A stretch of 64,000 nucleotides of DNA from Piromyces finnis. Lineage: Eukaryota; Neocallimastigomycota; Neocallimastigomycetes; Neocallimastigales; Neocallimastigaceae. A program made the position numbers and the translations under genes. How positions within the stretch are numbered: position 1 is the first letter of the stretch; every line of letters starts with the position of its first letter. Under the pieces are notes generated by a model that saw only the letters and a program-made list of their open reading frames with translations, was not told the origin of the DNA and ran no database searches. Shown in pieces: positions 54,566-64,000 of this stretch. The stretch spans positions 724,501 through 788,500 of the forward strand of contig MCFH01000015.1 of the NCBI GenBank assembly GCA_002104945.1, read 5' to 3'.

Positions 54566-57132
54566 AAAAGATTATAATATTTAATTAGGGATAAAGTTTA
54601 TTTAAAATAGTAATATATATTCTTTCACAAAGTAACAAAAAAATAAAACCTTAAAGAAAATAAAATTGCTACTAGTTTTCTAGTATAATAAAAATTAATA
54701 ATTGAAGATAATGATACATTATAGGGTTTACTTTCTCAAACCATTACCAAATATTATTATCATTATCTAATTGACGTCAACATTATTTAATCCAACGATG
54801 TTCATACTCTTTTTTTTATAGTGATATCCATACTAGGTACTCAAATATTTGATGATAGTATGGTGGGACTACTAAATATTGTTTTTATTATTTTTTTTTA
54901 TAATAACCTATGAAATTCTTATTACAAGAATTTCTGGTGAAGATAGGTGTTTGGAAAGGAAATGTTAATAATAATACATCAGGATAACTCAAGTTATAAA
55001 TATTATAATAAACTTATCAAAAATATAATACAAATACAAAAGTATAGGATTAATAAATTGAGCTACCCTGACCTAGTGGTAATAACGTTTCAATAATACC
55101 TTATCACCACAATAATAAATTAAGATTTAATTATAACTTTTTTTAATAATTTTAGTATTAATAAATTTTCATATTATTTGATATTAATTGTATAGATAAT
55201 AATATAAATTAAAAGATTAAGTATAAAAAAGAAATACTTTAGTAATAATATCATCAAAGACTTAATAAAGTATACTGTGTCAAGTTTTTTATAGAGATTT
55301 ATTAATTCCAGACAAAAAGTCATAAATCAACAAAAACATATATAATAAAATTGGAAGAAAAAATTGATGATTCATTATTTTTTTTTATATTTATTTTTTT
55401 TTTATTTTAGTTTTATATTTAAAAAACAGTTTTTTGGTATTTTTTTCTGTATATAATTATTTTTTATTGAAAAAAAAATAAATGATCTATTTTATTATAA
55501 TGTATTGTACAATCTACACAAATAAAACTACATAAAAAATAGATAATAGATCTCATGAATACACCCCATCCATAAATTAATAGGTATTAATATTTAGAGT
55601 ATTAAAAAAAATTTTTAAATTAGAAAATTTAATATTGACATTACCAAAAAGACTTTTTTTTTTTTTTACAATTATTAATATATAAGAGAATGTTTTATAA
55701 TATTTATTTATTTTTCGGATATTCTACGTTATTTTTATCAATATTATATAACTAAATTTCTAAATAATATAATAATACCTTTTTTTCGGTTTTTACTTCA
55801 GATTATATTCATGGATGATCATTTGCCAATAAATACAGTTTATGAATCATCATACATTAATCATAGCATAAAGTTTAATAAATAATAATTTTTAATAAAA
55901 TAATTAGAAACTTCTATATAAAAAAGGATAAAAATAATTTCATTTAAATTAATGCATAAAAAAATTATTTTTTAATTAATACATTAATAATTAATGGGTT
56001 TGTTCCCATATATATATATATATATTTTTTTTTTTGGCCTTTAAAATATTACTTTTTTGAGTATAAAATGTCATGGAATTGATGCTAATGTAATATTATT
56101 ATTTTGGCAAAGAGAAATAAATAATTCCTATAGTTTAATGTAAAATATAGTAAAATCATTTGAGATATTCTAATGTAAGTTATACTTGTAAAAGATATCA
56201 GAAATAGTAACATCAACTTTATTAATCTAATACAAATATAAATTTATATATATACTATTAAGAAATAATAATTATCAATATTCTTTTTTTTTTTAATCAA
56301 TATCTAATTATAAATATATAAATAAATTAAATAAAAAACAACTATAAAATCTTTTTTTTTTTTCATTAAACCCTGTGAGGTATCCAAAATATAATATAGA
56401 ATGAGTATCCATTCCAAAATAAGCATTAAATATTGAAATTACTCAAATATTTAAAAGATTTTCCAGTTTATCCGTAAAATGAGATTTTAATAAGGTAATA
56501 TAAACTCTTTGATATAAGCAAAAATAATATATGCAAAATATGTTAAATTTTAATTAGTTAAGTATAAATTATAAAACATTAGATTTAGTTATAGTATGCT
56601 AAAGTACATACATTACAATACATTACATTATGTTAACTACATTTTACTTATTAATAAAATTTATACTAAAATTTGAGATTTTCTAGCAATTATTATTATT
56701 ATTATTATTAAATAATCCTTCTGAAGTTCTTGTCAATTCATTCATATAATAAATATTAACCATATGGTAAATAATGTAATTATAATTAAAGTTGTTATAA
56801 TAACTTTAATAATAATAAAATATTTTTAATAATTGGTAAATAGAAAAAAAAATAATCAAAAACAAAAAGTACTTATAATTAAAGTTTCAATACAACTTTA
56901 ATAATAATAAAATGTTTTAATGATATAATTAAAGTTTCAATACAACTTTAATTATATCATTTAAAAGATAAATTATTCTCTGGAGTTATTCGATTAGGTA
57001 TGAAAATTTTATTTAATGCTAATACATAATTATTTTTTAAATTATATAAAAGAAGTACATATATGCATTGCACATATTGTATACTATAGTCAGTCACCTA
57101 ACAATATTAGTCTTTCAATTTTTTAATTAAAA

Positions 57133-57178
<46 letters not shown>

Positions 57179-58191
57179 TTTTTTATCAACGGAAATGTAA
57201 CCAGTCAATTTTTTTTTCTTTTGGGAAAAAAAGTTTATTTATTAAAATAACTATACATATGATAGTATATATAATTTATATATAATTGTTGAAGATTACA
57301 TCTGCAATATTGCTGGACAAAGAAATTACTTTTTTTATAGAGTTTTCCTCCATCAGCTCAATACAAAAATCTAAAACAAAGATACATTGAAAGTATTAAT
57401 TAAAAAAAAATAAAAAAAGTTAATTCTATAATAAAAAAAATAAAGTTGACTTAAGCAATAATTAAAATATATTAAATAATAAACTATATTTTATATATTT
57501 TAGTATTTTTATTTTAGCTAACATTTTCATAATTTCATATTTTTATATTATAATGAATACATTTAAACATTTCTTTTTTTAAAAAAAAAAAGAACAATGC
57601 TTTAATTTTTACATTAGTTGATTTGATATTTGAGATAGGAATGATTCACAAAATTTTATATAATTTATAGGAATATTTTTGATTTAAATGGATTAGGAAA
57701 ATAGCAAAATGATAACTTTTTTTTCTCTCTCTTTTTATAAATAAATTATATATTTGTAAAAAAAACTATATGTAAACGTGGTTATATTATTTATATATAT
57801 TACTATTATTACTTTTTCTAAAACCATTTTATATAAATAGAAAAGTATTTTCTTTTTTTTTAAAGAAAATAAAAAAAAATTTAACCAAAAAAAATTAATA
57901 AATATAAAAAATAATATTTAAAATATTTTTTTTTCATAAAAAAAGAAAAGAAAGCAATGAATACTTTAAATTATAGATTTAAATAAATAAATTTATACTT
58001 TTTTTATTAAGAATATTATTATATATTTTTATATTATATTGATATATTGTATTTCTTAATTTTTATAAAAAGTAAAATTATAAAAATCCATAAAAGAAAA
58101 TAAAAAAAAGAAAAGAAGTGTAAAAGAAAATTAATTCTTTTTTTAAGCACTATTTAAATAAAAAAATAAAATATTATATCTATAAATAACA
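54566..58191. other. Long AT-rich stretch without genes
   Basis: No coding sequence could be supported. Visible are a short inverted-repeat pair near 56780-56960 (AATTAAAGTT..AACTTTAAT) and several A/T homopolymers. Microsatellites include an (AAT)n run at 57127-57178 and an (ATT)n run at about 56694-56710. Confidence 0.5.
57127..57178. repeat. (AAT)n microsatellite
   Basis: About 16 copies of AAT in a row. Confidence 0.9.
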
Positions 58192-58742
58192 ATGGATGAA
58201 AGGTATAATAAGCATTTAAAAACATATACCAAAATTGGTATATCTAGATTAATTGAAATAGCTGGAGATAAAAATATTATCTTATTATTTCTTTATTATT
58301 CTATATCCTTGCCTCTCTATCATTAATTATTCCATACATTTCTACTTATAAGATTTTAGAGGTATAAGAAATTATGCCTTCTATTCTTGTCAAAATAGAG
58401 GTGAGAAGGGATTAGAAGAAGATAGCAATATCATGATCAAAGGAAGTATTTTTACTTTAGTTTCTTATGCTGTAAATGTGATCTTAGGTTATTTTGGTCT
58501 AATTTCTTCTCATATTGCTGCTAGAAAAATAAGAATAGAAACAGTGATGATGACAATGACACCCTTAAGAATATTAATATAAAAATGAAACAGGGAACAA
58601 TGATAGCATTAGTCGGACCTTCTGGTTCTGGAAAGATCACTATTTTTAAATTGTATTTAAAACTCTATGATGTGACTAAAGGTCAAATTTCATTTGCTGG
58701 AGAAGATATTTTTTTTTCCAAATCAAAATTTTTATTGGAATA
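58192..58742 (+). pseudogene. ABC transporter remnant
   Basis: From an ATG the first frame reads like the start of an ABCB-type membrane domain (RLIEIAGDKNIILLFLYYS), then shifts frame near 58305 (SLSLIIPYISTYKILE). A further piece reads FTLVSYAVNVILGYFGLISS and IAARK. The ATP-binding domain start follows (LVGPSGSGKITIFKL, Walker A at 58612-58641, then YDVTKGQISFAGEDI). The helices in between and the rest of the nucleotide-binding domain are missing. In Walker A the residue after the Lys is Ile instead of Ser. Confidence 0.75.
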
Positions 58743-59303
58743 AAATTTTTGGTTTTGTATTTAATACAATAGAAATTTTGTCTCAAGTGGAATGTGTGTG
58801 TTTTCTTATTTAAAAAAAAAGTAGAAATAAATATTGCATGTATATTCGATAATAATAATGAAAGAGAATCATTTTTTTACAGCATTGATATCATACCATT
58901 TCGGTGAATATATTTTATTATTATAATTAATTTTTCTTTCTAATAATTTCATTTCTTTAATTAATTATTATATTTTATTATTAATTATAAAAAACCTCTT
59001 TCTAATTAATTATTAAATATTAATATTTTTATATTATTATTATGAAATATTTGATATAAATTTTTAAATATGAAATTGAATATTTTAAATAATAAGAATT
59101 ATTTTAAATATGGCACATATTAGTTTCATATCACATCTCATTATATAACCGTAATATTTACAATGTAACCTTTTCTCTTTGTTAACCTTATTAATAAAAT
59201 TATTTATTAATTTAATATATTTCACAGATTAAGAGTCTTAATCAATATTAAAATTATTCTAAAATTTAAAACAAAAAAAATTTTGTTTTTAAAAAAATTT
59301 AAT
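58743..59303. other. Non-coding AT-rich DNA
   Basis: No coding frame. It may include the lost 5' LTR of the copia remnant, but no end could be fixed. Confidence 0.4.
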
Positions 59304-60013
59304 ATGTCCCAAAAATTCATTTTAGCCAATGACCAACGTCTTCATGGAAAGCCCAACTTTGATACTTGGAGTCTTTTAGTCAAGGCAGCCGCCTCTAGAC
59401 ATAGTCTTACTAGTTACCATGAATATGACATCATTGGAATTCTTAAAGACAATAGCTTTGAGATAAACCTCAATCTCAAAGATGTATATAACTTGGTTAC
59501 CATGAGGATTATCGCCGACTACCGTCCTAATAGTAACCTTGTGTCCATTTACAAAGCCCTCATTAAAACTACGGAGGAGGACGCCAACATTGAAATGTTG
59601 TAGCCGCCAATAAATTGATAAACTTATCAATTTCTAAGACCAAAATATTATCAGCAGCTGAAAAGTTAAATGCTGATATATATCTTATAATCATTCAAAA
59701 TGTGGATGAAAAAGTCTTCAGGGAGATTGGTCATAGTACTAATAGTTATCAAGTATTCAAAAAGCTGAATACTAAATATGGTAACGCAAATGCAGACATC
59801 GAATACTGGATAAAGAAGTTAAGAAGATTACATACTAAAAATGTAAGAAAAGTTAGTAAAACAGTTGATAAAGTTAAGGAAATCTTCCTTGAGATGTCTG
59901 AACAAAAAATGACCTTAAGTAAAAGTATTATTAATATTACTGATAATGGAGAAGTTAGACTTATTTTCAAAGACTCTGAAAATAAGATTATAATGCAAAC
60001 ATACTCAAATTAA
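59304..60013 (+). pseudogene. Ty1/copia gag remnant
   Basis: The first 100 codons from the ATG at 59304 read as copia gag (HGKPNFDTWSLLV). A TAG and frame change occur at about 59601-59612, and gag continues (VFKKLNTKYGN) to about 59930. The zinc knuckle and protease are missing: the frame jumps to a pre-integrase segment (NGEVRLIFKDSENKI), indicating an internal deletion. Confidence 0.75.
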
Positions 60014-61178
60014 TAAAACCAATTTAAAGTTAAACTCATTAACAACAACAAAAATGATAATGAACCATTCATAGCAACATTCGAAAATTATTTAGATTTA
60101 TGGCATAAGAGACTTGGCCATTTTTCTCAAAAAATTTTGAAAAAATATCTAAATCAATACAATACTAAAGTAACTCTTTGCTTAGAATGTAAGATATCAA
60201 AAATAAAGAAGTCTCCTCACAACAAAATTATTAACTCTGATATTTCAGAGTTTTATTCATCCGTAAACAATAAGAAATATTTTATGACTATACTGGATGA
60301 TTACTCAAGAAAATTATGAATGTATAATCTTAAATCAAAATCTGAATCATTATTGAATTCTTAAAGAATGGCAATAATATTTTTGACAAATATAAAGTCA
60401 AAACATTCGAGACCGATGGTTAAAAAGAGTATAATAACAGTAATAGTATTGTAAGGAAAATGGTATATCTAAGGTAAACTCACCTCCTTTCATGCATGAA
60501 TTAAATGGAAAAGCAGAAAGAATAAATCAAACAATTGAAAATTCTGCTAAAACGCTGTTATATTGGGCAAAATTATCTGAAGATTTTTGGAGTTTTGCTG
60601 TAAAATATTCTTGTTGTTGTATTTACAACAAAATACCACATCAAGGCTTCGATAATTTTATTTCTGATGAAGTATTCTTTAATAAAGAAGCCGACCTAAA
60701 ATACTTTAAGTATATGGATTCATCTGCTACTTTAAGGACTACGAACTGAATAAGTCAAAATTCGCACCAAACGAGAAGAAAGATTCATCACTTATATATC
60801 TTCATGGAGATAGGTGGCGATAATCAAAAAATTCACTATTCGAAGGAAGTTGAATGTTGTGAAGATATGCCGGCAAAGTATGTTCATAAAAGCAAAAACA
60901 CAAATGATCTGTATTTCTCCTTCACCAACTCATACAATATTAAAAATTACGACAATAACCCCAAGAATTAAATAATAATAATAACTATAACTCAAAAGGT
61001 GTAAAGGAGAAAGTTGTTTACAATAGGAACAATATTATGGATACAAATTTAAATATACACAATAAAGAAAATAATAATGCAGAAAGGACTACTTCCAAGA
61101 AAGGGAAAATATCCGCTTAAATAATGATAAAGAAAATAAAGAAGAAGAAATGATAGAAGAAGAAGAGAATAAAGTTTC
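60014..61178 (+). pseudogene. Ty1/copia integrase remnant
   Basis: Pieces in several frames: the pre-integrase H/C finger (DLWHKRLGHFS, later CLECKISK), the first integrase Asp (TILDDYSRK), the second near ETDG at about 60412, and the Glu helix (HELNGKAERINQTIENS) at 60498-60540. Decayed linker sequence follows. There is no reverse transcriptase. The remnant is cut off by the LTR of element E. Confidence 0.8.
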
Positions 61179-61790
61179 TATAAAGTATTGATTATATAAA
61201 ATAGGTTACAATAATACCAACTACAAAATATTAAAATTTTCCTAAAAAATGACTTTTTTTTATTAAAACTTTATTTTATTTAAGAAGAAGAAAAAGAATA
61301 ACAATTACATCGATAAAATGATGAAAAATATCTTCTATTTATATTTTTCCTAAATACATTTATATTATATTATAACTATTTATTTCTTATATATTATTAT
61401 TTAAAATCTACACTAAAATCTTAATTATTAATAAATATTTAAACTATAACTATTTTTAGTAAAATACAATTGGCAATTCAAATTAAGTACTATTCAATTT
61501 GAATATATGCCCATGTATTATTGATATATTAATCATTTATTATTTATATATTATTTATCTATTTCTATGAAAAGACAATACTAAAACTAGGGATTTAAAT
61601 TGAGAATTTTAATTTACTTGTTAAACATTAAAAATAAATTAATAATTTATTTTGTTTTAAACTTTAATTATTAATAAATAAATTATGTCTCATTTTCTTT
61701 TTCTGAATATAATTTGTGTAACTTAAACAATAATACTTGTGGCTTAAGTTACATTAAAGATATCAAGTTGAGGCATTTGATATCTTTACA
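61179..61790 (-). repeat. 3' LTR of element E
   Basis: From 61298 rightwards it matches the U3 of the left LTRs of B and C closely, ending TTTACA followed by ATCTCTCTCTCT. From 61298 leftwards the R-U5 part is strongly diverged but of matching length, with a recognisable GGTTACAATAATACC. The outer end at 61179 is inferred from length. The self-primer complement ATAACAATTAC lies at 61298-61308, exactly at the change. Confidence 0.7.
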
Positions 61791-64000
61791 ATCTCTCTCT
61801 CTAAGTCGAGCTCCTGCGAGATTAATTTATAAGGAATCCTTTCTCGAGGGTATTTCAATTACAAATGGTTGGTATCTGTGCTTGATTAGATTACCAACTT
61901 TATTCTTTCTAATTTTCATGGAGGAGTCGTTCGATTTATGTTTTGACTTTTTAGAGTTTCTTTCAAACTCTTGTATTAATTGTTTATCTGGAATCTGATC
62001 TTCAGAAATCTAGGTGGATTTGTCAAATCCTTTCCACGATAACTTATAAAATGTTTCACCATTAACAGATTTCATCTTCTCAATTTTCTCTGGGATTTTT
62101 TCAATCAAATCTGTGTTAAGGTGAATGTTCCTCTTCCTACGATTAGATCTGTCGTTAAACTCGTTTTCAAAGTATGGTTCTAACAATGAGACATGAAAGA
62201 CTGGATGACATCTCATTGTCTTTGGAAGTTTCAATTTGAAAGCGAGGGAACTAACTTTTTCAATTATCTCAAATGGCCCAAGCATTTGAGGTGCTAATTT
62301 TTTCTTTAAGTTAGTTCCAGGAGAATCTTTCAATAACCATACTGTCTTTCCCACTTCGAACTCCGGGGACTCATTCTTTTCATATCTGCATATTTCTTAT
62401 ATGTTTCTTTTGCTTTTTCTAAGTTTTCTTTTAATAATTTAAAGTTTTCATTCATATCAATTACTCTTTGTTCAGCTCTACTAGGTCTATCATTAGCTGG
62501 AATTTCTAAGCTGAACTTTGGATGAAAACCATAATTAGCAAAGAATGGGGATTAATTTATAGATTGCTGTAAAGTATTATTATATGCAAATTCAGCAAAT
62601 GGGATAAGATCAACCCAGTTATTCTGCTTTTTATTTATAAAACAACGGAAATATTGTCCTAATATGCCGTTCACCCTCTCCGTTTGACCATCTGTCTGCG
62701 GATGGTTGGCAGTTGATTATGAATGATTGATATTAAGAAGGTCACAAAGTCTTGACCAAAAATCAGAAGTAAATTGTGAGCCTCTATCAGAAATGATGGA
62801 ATCAGGAAGACCATGCAAACGGAAGACATTAGCAATAAAAGCATCAGTAGCAATCGAAGCAGTAGGAAGACAACGTAAAGGAATGGCGTGAGCAAATTTT
62901 GTAAATCTATCGACAACAACCATAAGTGTAGTCATATCTCTGAACTTTGGAAAATCAACAATGAAGTCGATAGAGATATCAGACCAAGGCCTACTAGGAG
63001 TGTCCAGGGGATAACAATCCATAAGGCTTATGTCTGGGGACTTTGGATTTGCAACAAGTCACGCAAAATTTAATAAAGGATTTGACATCTGAATGGAATC
63101 TTGGCCACCAAAAGTTTCTTGAAATAAGTTCGACAGTTTTCTTAATGCTAAAATGGCAAGCAGCAACAGAATCATGATGAAGTTCCAAAACTCTTGTCCT
63201 AAGAGATTTTGGAACATAAATAAGATTATTAAATAACAGAAATCCTTCATCATCAATAATAACTTTATCGATATTTTTAATAGGTACATTATCTGTAGAA
63301 CCATTCATTTTAAATTGGACAATGGAATTATATAAATCGTCATTTTTGAGTTCTAATAAAATGGAATCGATTAACGGTTTGTTATCGCTATGATGAAGCG
63401 AAATAGTAAGACAAGAAACATCAGAGATAATATCACTTCTACGAGACAGAATGTCAGGCTTACTAGATTTCTTTCCAGCTCTATAGATGAGTTTAAAGTC
63501 AAATCTGGACAAGAACAAATTCCATCTAATTTGTCTCTGAGATAACATTTCAGGTTTTCTAGAAAATGTTAAGTTCTTTTGATCGGTATAAATTATGAAC
63601 TGATGACGTGCACCCTCTAAATAATGACGTCATTCTTCAAGAGCAATTATAATAGCTAAAAGTTCCTTGTCATATATAGGATAGTTTCTTTGACAACTCG
63701 TCAAACTCTTGAGAGAGGATAGCACCGACAGCATAATTACTAGCATCAGTTTCTACAATAAATTGTTTATTACTATCCGCATGTTTCAGAATAGGAGCTG
63801 ACGTGAATAAAGTTTTTAATAGAATAAAAGCGTCCTGATCTTCTTTCACCCAATTAAAAGCAACATTCTTTCTAGTGAGTTTGTGAAGAGGGTTTGCAAT
63901 TTTAGCAAAGTCTTTAATAAAAATTCTGTAATAGTTACATAAGCCAATAAAAGACTGAACCTCTTTAACATTCTTGGGAACCGGCCAATCGAGAATTGCT
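61791..64000 (-). pseudogene. Element E pol, broken, runs off window
   Basis: This minus-strand Ty3 pol is closely related to C: chromodomain end, integrase, RNase H and part of RT up to the window edge. It carries the same TAG in the chromodomain and the same TAA after NHS in integrase as C. It also has frameshifts near 62365 and 63010 and an in-frame stop near 62553. About 40 bp are lost in RNase H near 63705. The 5' LTR lies outside the window. Confidence 0.88.

Overview
The window is extremely AT-rich eukaryotic DNA, dominated by chromodomain-type Ty3 LTR retrotransposons, arrays of 23-residue leucine-rich repeats (LRRs), and a small Asn/Thr-rich secreted protein with a GPI-type tail. This combination fits a fungus, most likely an anaerobic gut fungus (Neocallimastigomycota). 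That assignment is inference from composition and protein style; no marker gene is present.

Region 1-33.4 kb is a nest of retrotransposons, and the order of insertion can be read from exact 5-bp target-site duplications (TSDs). A D-related chromovirus (F; 3' LTR at 1467-1897, 3' end at 29754-30117) was hit by element C (1902-29753, minus strand, TSD ATGGC). C was then hit by element A (2807-16409, plus strand, TSD TCTTC), by element D (21000-26940, minus strand, TSD CAGAC), and by elements that left three solo LTRs (TSDs CTAAT, GTCTA, AATGG). A was in turn hit by element B (6944-13193, minus strand, TSD GTCAG) and by an element that left a solo LTR (TSD ATAAT). B and D each keep one uninterrupted gag-pol frame of 1530 and 1411 codons; A, C and F are broken. 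Further right, a truncated LTR lies against an unrelated Ty3 reverse transcriptase fragment (31801-33356).

The Ty3 elements show signs of self-priming. The 10-11 nt directly behind each 5' LTR is the reverse complement of a segment inside that element's own LTR, about 33-40 nt downstream of a TATAAATA box. Two families use different primer-binding sequences, and each is matched by its own LTR. The D/F LTRs also carry a conserved tRNA-like block with box A and box B-like motifs.

Region 35.2-48.4 kb holds three tandem, minus-strand LRR gene units related by segmental duplication. They share conserved ends and linkers but have about 23, 21 and 11 LRRs in the first block. None has an in-frame ATG near its N terminus, and all open at a conserved TAG|G that looks like a 3' splice site. 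Several are broken at homopolymers.

Region 50-53.2 kb holds a 217-residue secreted, probably GPI-anchored protein and a truncated paralogue, with a 191-bp direct repeat on either side of the intact gene. Region 53.4-61.2 kb is mostly AT-rich DNA with Ty1/copia remnants on both strands and an ABC-transporter pseudogene. From 61179 to the window end lies another broken C-like element (E), which shares two nonsense mutations with C.
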